Source: Candidatus Melainabacteria bacterium
Lineage (GTDB): Bacteria > Cyanobacteriota > Vampirovibrionia > Gastranaerophilales > Gastranaerophilaceae
Assembly (NCBI GenBank): GCA_003258725.1
Contig: QHMG01000004.1
Location: forward strand, 310,001-374,000
Direction of reading: 5' to 3'
Length of the DNA: 64,000 nucleotides
Shown: positions 49,801-57,300 of the stretch, piece after piece
Numbering within the stretch: the stretch's first letter is position 1
Layout of the letters: each line of letters opens with the position of its first letter
Program-made: the position numbers and the translations under genes
The notes under the pieces: generated by a model
Database searches by the model: none
What the model saw: only the letters and a program-made list of their open reading frames with translations
What the model was told of the DNA's origin: nothing

Positions 49801-51177
49801 TTATCCTTCTTTTTTTATACTTGCAGTAATTGCGTCTATGATTCGTTTAACTTCAACGACTTCTATATTTTTAAATTTTTCTTTAATATTGTTTGATGCA
49901 GGTACAATTGCACGCTTGAACCCTAGTTTTTGTGCTTCATTGATGCGTTTTTCAAGGTCGTTTACAGGTCTAATTTCTCCTGATAACCCTATTTCACCGA
50001 TGAGAACTGTTTTCATATCAGCTGTAATGTCGTTTAAACAAGTCGTAATTGCGATTGCGATACCTAAGTCTGCTGCGGGTTCTGAGATATCAATTCCGCC
50101 GATAACATTTACGTAAACATCTTGTTTTGAAAGGTTTAAACCAACACGTTTTTCAAGTACCGCAAGAATTTGTAATACTCTTGAAGTGTCTACACCGTTT
50201 GTGACTCGTCTTGGGCTTGGGTAAGGTGTTACTCCAACAAGCGCTTGAATTTCGAGTAACAAAGGTCTTGTACCTTCATTTGTAACTATGATTACGCTAC
50301 CAGGAGTTGCGATGTGGTTTTCGTTAAGGAAAATTTCGCTTGGGTTTGTAATTTCTACCAAACCGTTTGAGTGCATGTCGAACATTCCGACTTCTGAGGT
50401 TGTTCCAAAACGGTTTTTAACAGCTCTAAGCATTCTGTAAGACTTGTATTTGTCGCCTTCAAATTGAATTACAGCATCTACCATGTGCTCCAAAACTTTT
50501 GGACCTGCGATGTTTCCTTCTTTTGTAACATGTCCAATAACGATTATCGTAATATTTTCGTTCTTTGCAATTTGCATTAAAACATTGCAACACTCACGAA
50601 CTTGGCTAACACTTCCTGCTGAGGACGAGATGTTATCTGTATAAATTGATTGAATACTGTCGATTACAAGTACATCAGGCTTTAAATCTTTTATTTGAGC
50701 TCTAATCAATTCCAAGTTGGTTTGTGGGTAGATATAAAGGTTATCGGTATGAATGCCTAATCTTTCCGCTCTAAGTTTAACTTGACTTGCGGATTCTTCC
50801 GCTGATGTGTATAAAACCTTTTTGTTTTGCTTGCAAAGTTCACCACTTGTTTGAAGGATTAAGGTTGATTTACCAATACCAGGATCTCCTGCCAGCAGTA
50901 CTAAAGAACCTTGAACTAAGCCACCACCAAGAACTCTATCAAATTCTGAAATATTTGTGCTCACTCTCACGCTATCATCAAGCGTAATTTCATTTATAAG
51001 TTTAGGTTTTTCTGTATTCAAAAAGTCTGTAACAGACGAATTTGAAGTTGATTTTGTTTCAACCTCTTCTATAATAGAACCCCAAGCACCACATGCTGGA
51101 CATTTGCCCAAATAACCAGAGGTTTCGTATCCGCACTCTTGACAGACGTATTTTGATTTAACCTTTGTTTTTGCCAT
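49801..51177 (-). CDS. radA: DNA repair protein RadA
   Basis: This 458-residue protein has an N-terminal zinc finger (VCQECGYETSGYLGKCPACGAWGS), RecA-like ATPase with Walker A GDPGIGKST (about 97), the RadA-specific KNRFGTTSEVG motif, and a Lon-like C-terminal domain (GGIDISEPAADLGIAIAI). RadA drives branch migration in recombination. It lacks a Shine-Dalgarno sequence; TATAAT (51189-51184 on the minus strand) ends 6 nt before the ATG. It lies 14 bp downstream of the 124-residue gene but could have its own start. Confidence 0.96.
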   Translation of the reverse strand: MAKTKVKSKYVCQECGYETSGYLGKCPACGAWGSIIEEVETKSTSNSSVTDFLNTEKPKLINEITLDDSVRVSTNISEFDRVLGGGLVQGSLVLLAGDPGIGKSTLILQTSGELCKQNKKVLYTSAEESASQVKLRAERLGIHTDNLYIYPQTNLELIRAQIKDLKPDVLVIDSIQSIYTDNISSSAGSVSQVRECCNVLMQIAKNENITIIVIGHVTKEGNIAGPKVLEHMVDAVIQFEGDKYKSYRMLRAVKNRFGTTSEVGMFDMHSNGLVEITNPSEIFLNENHIATPGSVIIVTNEGTRPLLLEIQALVGVTPYPSPRRVTNGVDTSRVLQILAVLEKRVGLNLSKQDVYVNVIGGIDISEPAADLGIAIAITTCLNDITADMKTVLIGEIGLSGEIRPVNDLEKRINEAQKLGFKRAIVPASNNIKEKFKNIEVVEVKRIIDAITASIKKEG

Positions 51178-51183
51178 AGCTTT

Positions 51184-51189
51184 ATTATA
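51184..51189 (-). promoter_or_regulatory. -10 box for a leaderless radA transcript
   Basis: TATAAT on the minus strand with exactly 6 nt before the radA ATG, the same geometry as at 7033, 63138 and 63136. No good -35 is seen at 16-18 bp. Confidence 0.4.
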
Positions 51190-51191
51190 AG

Positions 51192-51566
51192 CTAAACATT
51201 CATAATTTTACACAAGCGTTTAACCAATTTTTTCATAAAATCTGTTTGGTTTATCTGTATGTCACGGTAATATTGGTTGTAATTTTTAATAATATTTTTG
51301 GGTAATTCTTTACCCTGCTCTAAAGTGTGCGCAAGTTGTTCAAGGTAACTATCTTGTGCATCTTTGTAATTCAAGTCTCTACGGCGCAAATCTTCATCGG
51401 CTTCTCTATGAACAAGAGCGTGATAAGCACTTTTAATAGAAGGATCTTTTGCATCATGCGGAAACCTTTTAATCGCTTCACGCACAATAATCCTGTCGGT
51501 TAAAACTTGAATAATCAGCCTACCGATATACCTTCGAGCTTCAATTGTATTTTGAAATTCAACCAT
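51192..51566 (-). CDS. Uncharacterised 124-residue basic helical protein
   Basis: No family is recognised. The protein is fully helical and charged (EARRYIGRLIIQVLTDRIIVREAIKRF, HALVHREADEDLRRRD), without membrane segments or Cys-rich motifs apart from the final KRLCKIMNV. It lies 14 bp after a BlaI-type regulator and 14 bp before radA, all on the minus strand, so the three may be one operon. Confidence 0.7.
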   Translation of the reverse strand: MVEFQNTIEARRYIGRLIIQVLTDRIIVREAIKRFPHDAKDPSIKSAYHALVHREADEDLRRRDLNYKDAQDSYLEQLAHTLEQGKELPKNIIKNYNQYYRDIQINQTDFMKKLVKRLCKIMNV

Positions 51567-51580
51567 TTTAAAATGTGTGA

Positions 51581-51919
51581 TTAAACTAAATCAAGACATT
51601 CAGCTTCAATAAATCTAATCATTTTAACTGCATCGTTATCAAAGAATTGTCTAGAAAGTTCTTTAATAGCTGAAGAAGCCATTTCATTCTTATCCATAAC
51701 GGTTTTGTAGAAGAATTTTTTACCAGCTCTGTATCTTACTAACAAGTCTTTAGAACTTAATCTGTCCATTACAGTTTTAACAGTTGTATAAGCTCTTTCT
51801 AAGCCATTTGCTGACATGTTATCAACAACATCTTTAACAGAGATGTTCATATCTTCGTCGATAGCTTGTAATTTCCAGATTGAATTTAAAATTTCAAATT
51901 CTAATGTTCCTAATGACAT
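51581..51919 (-). CDS. BlaI/MecI/CopY-type winged-helix regulator
   Basis: This 112-residue protein has the family fold: MSLGTLEFEILNSIWKL, then SVKDVVDNMSANGLERAYTTVKTVMDRLSSKDLLVRYRAGKKFFYK (recognition helix and wing), and a short C-terminal dimerisation part. Family members repress beta-lactamase, PBP2a or copper genes and are usually paired with a BlaR1 membrane protease or metal sensing. Neither a BlaR1 gene nor a beta-lactamase is nearby. The target is unknown; autoregulation with the downstream gene is plausible. Confidence 0.82.
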   Translation of the reverse strand: MSLGTLEFEILNSIWKLQAIDEDMNISVKDVVDNMSANGLERAYTTVKTVMDRLSSKDLLVRYRAGKKFFYKTVMDKNEMASSAIKELSRQFFDNDAVKMIRFIEAECLDLV

Positions 51920-52012
51920 TTTTTAAACCCCTTTATTTTTAATACTTAAAAAATTCTATTACAATGATAATAGAAACAAAATACAAAATCAAGGGATTTG
52001 TAACATTTATTA

Positions 52013-52267
52013 TTAATTAAAATCCATAACGCCTTCAATCGGTTCACCCAAGTAGATTACACGTCCATAACTTCTTCTGTTGTTAGACGAAGTTGTTGGT
52101 TTTTTGTAATCTGAGCGGGTGTAAAAAGTTGAATCGTTATTGTTGTCAAAATAGTTTGTTTTTGCGGGTTGGCTACTAGAATTCATGAAAAACATAGGTG
52201 AACACGCAGCACAAAAGGCTGAAAACGTTACAAAACCAATAATTACTTTTGCAATTTTGTCTTTCAT
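52013..52267 (-). CDS. Small exported protein, possible lipoprotein
   Basis: This 84-residue protein has a hydrophobic N-terminal segment (IAKVIIGFVTFSAFCAAC) whose SAFCAAC resembles a lipobox with Cys22 as the lipidated residue. The mature part is short, Asn/Ser/Tyr-rich and disordered. No domain is recognised. No ribosome site is evident; the start is uncertain. Confidence 0.5.
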   Translation of the reverse strand: MKDKIAKVIIGFVTFSAFCAACSPMFFMNSSSQPAKTNYFDNNNDSTFYTRSDYKKPTTSSNNRRSYGRVIYLGEPIEGVMDFN

Positions 52268-52425
52268 ACGGCGCTCACTTTTTCTGGGGGATAGCTAGTT
52301 GTCGAGTGAAAAACTCTCCAATAATAATATGCCCATGTACTAGCACTTTTAAACTAGCCCAATAGTAGGATTTTTATTTTAATTCTTTTGGACAAAATAT
52401 ATTTTCAAAAATTACGCAAAAAAAA

Positions 52426-52449
52426 GCCTGTATTCTTTTGAATTCAGGC
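52426..52449 (-). terminator. Minus-strand terminator of the 56-residue gene
   Basis: GCCTG-ATTC pairs with GAAT-CAGGC around AAAA on the minus strand and is followed by eight T. The gap 52268-52561 otherwise holds a low-complexity TAGTTAGG tract and an ACTCTCTCTTAATA word similar to part of the 48-nt element. Confidence 0.7.
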
Positions 52450-52561
52450 ACATGTTTTGATAAAACATTTTAAAAGGTAGGTAGTGTAAGTGTGAGTTAG
52501 TTAGGTAGTTAGTGTGTGTATGTTAAAAAACTTTTTTAAAAACTCTCTCTTAATAAATAAA

Positions 52562-52732
52562 CTAATTAAGTTTTAAATCTAATTTGTTATTAAATGCAAC
52601 CATGTTCATATAAGAAAATAACATTTCCGATCTATCTACGAATTCAGGTTGTGGATTAATATCTGCATTTTCATTCAATCTTGAATTTGTTGTACCAACA
52701 TTTGTGTTTAATTTTAATTCTTGTACTGTCAT
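52562..52732 (-). CDS. Small orphan protein (56 residues)
   Basis: A short ORF reads MTVQELKLNTNVGTTNSRL at its start and ends LDLKLN. GAGGCG sits 7 nt before the ATG and a strong terminator follows 113 bp downstream. It is Asn-rich and soluble with no known domain. The good ribosome site and the terminator support it as a gene, but conservation is untested. Confidence 0.55.
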   Translation of the reverse strand: MTVQELKLNTNVGTTNSRLNENADINPQPEFVDRSEMLFSYMNMVAFNNKLDLKLN

Positions 52733-52853
52733 ACTCTAACGCCTCATAATCTCTTTATCACTCTTACCCCTATATAAAGTATTTTGAAAAAGTCGAATTT
52801 CAGCATATGAGTTTTTTGTTACATTTGTTTACAAAGGGTCGAAAACCATGATT

Positions 52854-52866
52854 AAAAGGCAATTTT
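52854..52866 (+). promoter_or_regulatory. Shared upstream motif, variant copy (AAAAGGCAATTTT)
   Basis: The core AAAAGGCAATTTT precedes TATAAG (52886-52891) by 28 nt from the GGC, and the gene starts at 52918. The spacing is similar to copies 1 and 2. The motif is flanked by CCATG and CATGG, which can pair. Confidence 0.45.
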
Positions 52867-52917
52867 CATGGTTTTGATGTTTTTATATAAGTAAGTAATA
52901 ATAAATTTTTGGTAAAA

Positions 52918-54351
52918 ATGGTTAACGGTATCAATTCACAATCAAATATTTATGCATTAAAAGATTTAATCAATCTTGCAAAATACGCTAATGGCGTACC
53001 ATTGACTGATGATGCAACAAAACTAACTGTTAGCCAAGTATCTTCATACCCAACAATGATGTGTTTGTATGAAGGTTACGAATGGATTAGAGACAATAGA
53101 GGTCAATATAAACAAGCATTTAAAGCTGTTACTGACAATGGTAAAACAGCTCATAATATTTTAAAACAACACGGCGCAAAAGGTGTTTTCAGAGTTGCTG
53201 ATGCAAAAGAAATTTTAGCAAATATTCCAGAAGCAGAGGCTTTAAAAACTTTATCGTCACAAACTCAAGATTTATATAAAAACGCTCAAAAATTAGCAGA
53301 AGCAGTAAAAGCAAATCCATCAAACAAGGATATTGCGAAACAAGCCTCTCAAATGCTAGCAAAAGCAAACGCTGCATCTTACGCTGAAATGGCAAAAGGT
53401 ACAGGTTTGTATCAAAAATTCAAAAATGCAACAGGCATTACAAAAGTTGGTCAAGCAACTCGTAACATGGCTGCAAAATCATCAACTTTCAAAACTTGCT
53501 TAGACGCTTATAACAACGAATCAGGTAACTTCATGCTAGTTATGGAAGGTGCTGCAGAAACTTTTTGTAACGTAATTCCAACCTTCAAAAAATTAGGTTT
53601 TAAACGTGGTATGAAGCAATTGGGTCGTTCAACTGCAAGAGTATTTACATCAGTAGCAGGTTGGGTAGCGGGTTCAGCTGTTGGCTCAAAAATCGGCGAG
53701 GTTGTCGGCTCATTAGTGGGTAATACAAAAGCTGGCGCAGTAGTTGGTGCTATCGCAGGCAGAGTTGGTTCATACATAGCTGGTACAGTTGGTCAACATT
53801 ATGCAAACAAGGCTGTAACAAAAGTTTTGGGTAAAACAGAATTGGAAAAAGCTCAAGAAGAAGATTGCGTAAAAATTGCTCAAGCAGCTCAAGAAGACCC
53901 AGAAGTATTTGATGCATTAATTCAACAAGCGGCAGAAAGATTAGTAAATGAAGGCGAAGATACAGCAGAATCAAAAGCTGTAAACCAAGTTTTAAGAAAC
54001 TTAGTAGCTCAAAAAGATGCAGCAGGTCCTCAAGAATCAAGAATGATGACAAGAGCAGAAATGAAAGCTTATGCTGACAAATTAGCAGACCAACCTGTTT
54101 CAAATCCAATTGCACAACAAACAACACAAGCAACACAAACAACTAATAACAATAAAAAATCTGGTTATACAGGTTATATTCCATCATCTGATCCAGCACC
54201 AATTAAGCCAGAACCTCAACAAGTTGCAGTTCAACCAGCTCAACAACAAGCAAGAAAAGCTGAAGATGAAATGACTCCAGAAATGAAGGCTTTATTAAAA
54301 AGAGCTGACAGAGTTATTGCAAACGGTTCAAGATATTTAAATTTAAAATAA
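52918..54351 (+). CDS. Glycine-zipper protein of unknown function
   Basis: This 477-residue protein starts at ATG 52918 (MVNGINSQSNIYALKDL). Three parts are visible: an Ala/Lys-rich helical region (about 1-200); a glycine-zipper membrane-insertion segment (about 235-300: VAGWVAGSAVGSKIGEVVGSLVG, then AGAVVGAIAGRVGSYIAGTVG); and a Gln/Ala/Glu-rich C-terminal tail. No signal peptide or known domain is present. Glycine zippers occur in membrane-perturbing toxins, translocators and tail-tape proteins; no choice among these is possible here. It shares the AAAAGGCAATTTT promoter motif with two smaller orphan genes. Confidence 0.7.
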   Translation: MVNGINSQSNIYALKDLINLAKYANGVPLTDDATKLTVSQVSSYPTMMCLYEGYEWIRDNRGQYKQAFKAVTDNGKTAHNILKQHGAKGVFRVADAKEILANIPEAEALKTLSSQTQDLYKNAQKLAEAVKANPSNKDIAKQASQMLAKANAASYAEMAKGTGLYQKFKNATGITKVGQATRNMAAKSSTFKTCLDAYNNESGNFMLVMEGAAETFCNVIPTFKKLGFKRGMKQLGRSTARVFTSVAGWVAGSAVGSKIGEVVGSLVGNTKAGAVVGAIAGRVGSYIAGTVGQHYANKAVTKVLGKTELEKAQEEDCVKIAQAAQEDPEVFDALIQQAAERLVNEGEDTAESKAVNQVLRNLVAQKDAAGPQESRMMTRAEMKAYADKLADQPVSNPIAQQTTQATQTTNNNKKSGYTGYIPSSDPAPIKPEPQQVAVQPAQQQARKAEDEMTPEMKALLKRADRVIANGSRYLNLK

Positions 54352-54379
54352 AATAAAAATAATAAGTTTTAATATTATA

Positions 54380-54427
54380 AAAATCCCGATACGATTGTCT
54401 TTAAAGATTTAAGTGTCGGGATTTTTT
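54380..54427 (+). terminator. Terminator of the glycine-zipper gene
   Basis: AAATCCCGA pairs with TCGGGATTT across an A/T-rich loop of about 25 nt, followed by TTTATT. Confidence 0.75.
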
Positions 54428-54482
54428 ATTGCAAAAATAGATTTAATATAGAGGTGTGATAAAAGGAGAGGGGAATTTTATT

Positions 54483-55148
54483 ATGTTAAATCCGATAAAA
54501 ATTCTTTTAGTAGAAGATCAAAAACTTATGAGAATAGGAATCAAAGCACTTTTTGAGGAAAACAATGAGCAATTAATATTTAAAGAAGCAGAGAGTGCAA
54601 GAGAGGCGATAGATACGGCAAAAACCTTTAAACCACATGTTGTTCTTATGGATATAGGATTACCAGATATGTCAGGGATTGAGGCTGCAAAAAGAATAAT
54701 GGCAGATAATAAAAAGGTGAAGGTTATAATGCTTACATCTCATTCGAGTGCTAAAGAAGTAGAGGATGCGCTTGCGGTAGGCGCAAGCGCATACGTGCTT
54801 AAGGATATTACTGCTGAAAGCCTTATGGTAATTGTGAAAACGATTAATGAAGGTGCTATGTGGTTAGATCCTCAGGTTGTTCCTTATATTAGAGATAAAA
54901 ATGCTGCGGTTATTCCTGCAAGACAGGTTACAAGGGCTGCTTTTAGAGAGCAACATGCAAACTTGACACAAAGAGAATACGAGGTCTTAAAACTTGTCGT
55001 TGACGGAAAATCAAATTCAGAAATTGCTAAAGACCTTACTATATCAGAGCATACAGCAAAGGCACATGTTTGTAATATTATTCAAAAACTTGTAGTAGAT
55101 GATAGAACTCAAGCGGCTGTAAAGGCTTTGAGAGAGGGGCTAGTCTAA
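54483..55148 (+). CDS. NarL/FixJ-type response regulator (orphan)
   Basis: This 221-residue protein starts at ATG 54483 (MLNPIKILLVEDQKLMRIGIKAL) behind GGAGAGGGG; an upstream GTG at 54456 is less likely. The receiver domain has the phosphorylation site in HVVLMDIGLPDMSG, Thr in MLTSHS and Lys in VLKDI. The C-terminal LuxR HTH reads LTQREYEVLKLVVDGKSNSEIAKDLTISEHTAKAHVCNIIQKL. No histidine kinase is adjacent, so partner and targets are unknown. Confidence 0.92.
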   Translation: MLNPIKILLVEDQKLMRIGIKALFEENNEQLIFKEAESAREAIDTAKTFKPHVVLMDIGLPDMSGIEAAKRIMADNKKVKVIMLTSHSSAKEVEDALAVGASAYVLKDITAESLMVIVKTINEGAMWLDPQVVPYIRDKNAAVIPARQVTRAAFREQHANLTQREYEVLKLVVDGKSNSEIAKDLTISEHTAKAHVCNIIQKLVVDDRTQAAVKALREGLV

Positions 55149-55231
55149 TGATTGTCTTGAAAGTAATAGTTTTACTTATTTTTAGCCACCTGACTATATT
55201 ATTAAATAAGAGTGTGATGTATAAATAGTAT

Positions 55232-55525
55232 ATGAATAAAGAGAATGATGTTTTATTTTTGGATTTTGTAAAGGCAAAAGCAGTTTGCAAGCTATGCCGT
55301 GCGCAGAATTTAAACGATAGAAAAATTCAAGATAAAAAAAAGATTATAGAAGATATTACATCTGGCAAGATTAATATATTTATTCTAAATCACAGTATGC
55401 CTAAATATACAGAATGTATGTGTGCTCTAACGCATTTTAACAAACCTTGTATGAAGGATTGTGTATGTAAAGAGTTGAATGCTTCAATACAAGACACCCA
55501 CCTTTGGAGCTTGCTAGATGTATAA
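55232..55525 (+). CDS. Uncharacterised 97-residue Cys-containing protein
   Basis: No family is recognised. Two Cys groups suggest metal binding: AVCKLCRAQN, and YTECMCALTHF...KPCMKDCVCKELN. No good ribosome site precedes the ATG, although TAAATA lies 7 nt upstream. It ends 31 bp before the promoter of tiny-peptide locus 2. Coding status is moderately likely. Confidence 0.5.
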   Translation: MNKENDVLFLDFVKAKAVCKLCRAQNLNDRKIQDKKKIIEDITSGKINIFILNHSMPKYTECMCALTHFNKPCMKDCVCKELNASIQDTHLWSLLDV

Positions 55526-55555
55526 ATATATAATGAATGAAGATATATAAATAAT

Positions 55556-55583
55556 TTGACTATAAATTAAAAAACAATAAAAT
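55556..55583 (+). promoter_or_regulatory. Promoter of tiny-peptide locus 2
   Basis: TTGACT (55556-55561), 16 bp, TAAAAT (55578-55583). The mRNA would begin near 55590 with GGGTAGTACC, aligned with the leader of locus 1. Confidence 0.6.
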
Positions 55584-55656
55584 AAACTTAGGGTAGTACC
55601 TATTACACCCACCCACACACGTTTTACTAAGAAATCAGTGGAAAGGGGGTGATAAA

Positions 55657-55728
55657 ATGACAATAATAATGAAAACCGCTATCATTGCGGTAATAGCGGT
55701 TTTACAAATTCTATTATTACTGTTCTAG
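55657..55728 (+). CDS. 23-residue hydrophobic peptide, candidate type I toxin 2
   Basis: The ORF starts MTIIMKTAIIAVIAVLQ and ends ILLLLF. GAAAGGGGGTGATAAA lies before the ATG. It is a paralogue of the peptide at 31191: identical AIIAVIA core and ILLL segment, with mostly synonymous codon changes. The CDS contains a perfect hairpin, ACCGCTAT (55675-55682) with ATAGCGGT (55693-55700); locus 1 has a hairpin at the same place with different bases. One predicted membrane helix, one Lys, no acidic residue. Toxicity is inferred from the architecture only. Confidence 0.75.
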   Translation: MTIIMKTAIIAVIAVLQILLLLF

Positions 55729-55779
55729 GGTACTAAGTCAAGCTCTAAGGAAAATCCACTTCTTTAGGGCTTGCCCCTA
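55726..55779 (+). other. Long 3' hairpin containing the stop codon (locus 2)
   Basis: TAGGG (55726-55730) pairs with CCCTA (to 55779). Inside, CAAGCTCTAAGGAA (55739-55752) pairs with TTCTTTAGGGCTTG (55760-55773) with two wobbles at positions different from locus 1. The one-sided loop TACTAAGT corresponds to GCTAAG in locus 1. Confidence 0.7.
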
Positions 55780-55786
55780 TGCATAC

Positions 55787-55815
55787 ATTATTTACGATTT
55801 TTCACAAAAAGTCAA
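55787..55815 (-). promoter_or_regulatory. Convergent antisense promoter (locus 2)
   Basis: On the minus strand TTGACT (55815-55810), exactly 17 bp, AATAAT (55792-55787). It keeps the same spacing and TCGTAAATAAT context as locus 1. Confidence 0.7.
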
Positions 55816-55843
55816 GAGGTTTCAATTTATAATGCAAAACCTT

Positions 55844-55899
55844 ATGTCATTCTGAACTTGTTTCAGAATCTTAAAAAAGTAGGTCAGGCATTGCCTGAC
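55844..55899. repeat. Dispersed repeat half copy and GTCAGGC hairpin
   Basis: TATGTCATTCTGAACTTG and TTTCAGAATCTT form the left half of the dispersed repeat. It is followed by GTCAGGC-ATT-GCCTGAC (55883-55899), which may also end proC transcription. Confidence 0.65.
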
Positions 55900-55904
55900 G
55901 CCTC

Positions 55905-56702
55905 TTATCCTAACGCATGAGCCTTTTCTGCGGTCTTTCTAATTACTTCCGCAAAAAGATTAGAACTATTTAACGCCTTCATTTCACTAACTCCAACTTC
56001 TGTACAACCGCCTTTTGTTGCGACACTTGCGACAAGCTCGGGTACTGTTTTTGTTGTGTTTTGAACCATTTTTGCAGAACCAATAGCTGTTTGTAGAGCA
56101 AGTATTAAGGCTTTTTCGTAATCAAGTCCAAGTTTTGCGCCAGCTTGTGCAATGTCCTCAAAAATTTGATAGAAGAATGCAGGACCAGAACCTGAAATTG
56201 CAGTTACAATGTCAATTTTTTCTTCTGTAACAGTGACAACCTTGCCAACTTGAGAAAGCATTTCTGTAACAAATTTTTCTTCTTTTTCTGTTGCAAGTTT
56301 ACCTAAACAAATTCCGCACATACCTTCTGAAACAAGCATTGGAGTATTTGGCATAACTCTTACAACAGGGGATTTATCAACAATATTTTCTATTTTAGCA
56401 GTGCTTACACCGGCTGCGATAGAAATAATAAGTTTTCCGTTAACTTCGTTCTTGATTTCTTGTAATACTTCTTCAATTTGGTTAGGCTTTGTTGCTAAAA
56501 CGATTATTTCAGAATCTTTTGCGATATCTTTGTTGTTTGTGATAACTTTTATTTTCAAAATTTTACTTTTAGCAGAGGCTGATTTGTCTGTGTGAGTTGT
56601 AGCATGAATGTCTGAAGTGTGCATAAACCCTGAGCTTAAAAGTCCTTTAATAATTGCACTTGCCATTTCTCCACAGCCCATAAATCCTAATTTGTTACTC
56701 AT
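55905..56702 (-). CDS. proC: Pyrroline-5-carboxylate reductase
   Basis: This 265-residue NAD(P)H-dependent enzyme catalyses the last step of proline synthesis. The Rossmann start LGFMGCGEMASAIIKGLL, then VLATKPNQIEEVL and SIAAGVSTAKIE are present. The C-terminal signatures are VVRVMPNTPMLVSEG, AISGSGPAFFYQIFEDIAQAGAKLGL and VATKGGCTEVGVSEM (where GGTT is more usual than GGCT). AGGGTAACA precedes the ATG. Confidence 0.95.
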   Translation of the reverse strand: MSNKLGFMGCGEMASAIIKGLLSSGFMHTSDIHATTHTDKSASAKSKILKIKVITNNKDIAKDSEIIVLATKPNQIEEVLQEIKNEVNGKLIISIAAGVSTAKIENIVDKSPVVRVMPNTPMLVSEGMCGICLGKLATEKEEKFVTEMLSQVGKVVTVTEEKIDIVTAISGSGPAFFYQIFEDIAQAGAKLGLDYEKALILALQTAIGSAKMVQNTTKTVPELVASVATKGGCTEVGVSEMKALNSSNLFAEVIRKTAEKAHALG

Positions 56703-56795
56703 TGTTACCCTGCCTTATATTTTTAGTTGACTAAAATCTTTTTTTCTTTTACTATAAAAATAATAATATAAAAGTAAGCGAAAAGGAATACAAAA

Positions 56796-56948
56796 ATGAA
56801 ACGCACACTAGAAGGAACAAAAGCTAAAAGACAAAACGTAAGCGGTTTCAGAGCTAGAATGGCTACTGCTGGCGGACAAGAAGTATTAAACAGACGTCGT
56901 GCAAAAGGTAGACATAAATTAGCAATCTCAGCTTCAAAACGTGCTTAG
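56796..56948 (+). CDS. rpmH: Ribosomal protein bL34
   Basis: This 50-residue gene reads MKRTLEGTKAKRQNVSGFRARM, then GGQEVLNRRRAKGRHKLAIS. AAAAGGA precedes the ATG, and TTGACT with a 17-bp spacer to TACTAT (about 56727-56755) is a possible promoter. Its last 8 bases overlap the rnpA start. Confidence 0.95.
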   Translation: MKRTLEGTKAKRQNVSGFRARMATAGGQEVLNRRRAKGRHKLAISASKRA

Positions 56949-57300
56949 TCGAGTTTATAGATTAAAAAAGAATTCAGCATTTACAGCTACATATAGGGTG
57001 AAAAATTCTTTTTACCTTAATGGTGTGGCTGTTTTTGTCGGTTTAAAGAAGAAAAATCCCGACGATGTTACAAAAGTAGGTTTTGTTGTGAGTAAGAAAA
57101 CTCACAAACGTGCGGTAAGACGAAATCGCTTGAAAAGATTGATGCGTGAAAGTTATAGATTGATGCTTAAAGCAAACAACTTGGGTAATTCAAATTTATA
57201 TATGTCACTAATTTTTGTCGGGCATGAAAAAGCGTTAGGTAAAAGTTTTTCTGAAATTCAATCAACAATGGAGGCTTTGATAGCGAAAATTAATGATTGA
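56941..57300 (+). CDS. rnpA: Ribonuclease P protein component
   Basis: This 119-residue protein uses a GTG start inside the rpmH end (8-nt overlap), as in many bacteria. The family motif is VGFVVSKKTHKRAVRRNRLKRLMRESYR (about 46-73). With RNase P RNA it removes tRNA 5' leaders. The next gene overlaps its end by 8 bases. Confidence 0.93.
   Translation: MLSRVYRLKKNSAFTATYRVKNSFYLNGVAVFVGLKKKNPDDVTKVGFVVSKKTHKRAVRRNRLKRLMRESYRLMLKANNLGNSNLYMSLIFVGHEKALGKSFSEIQSTMEALIAKIND

Noticed and set aside
52541..52555. ACTCTCTCTTAATA as a fourth copy of the 48-nt element
   Set aside because: Only about 14 nt match, one CT unit is missing, and no terminator hairpin follows; kept only as a note.
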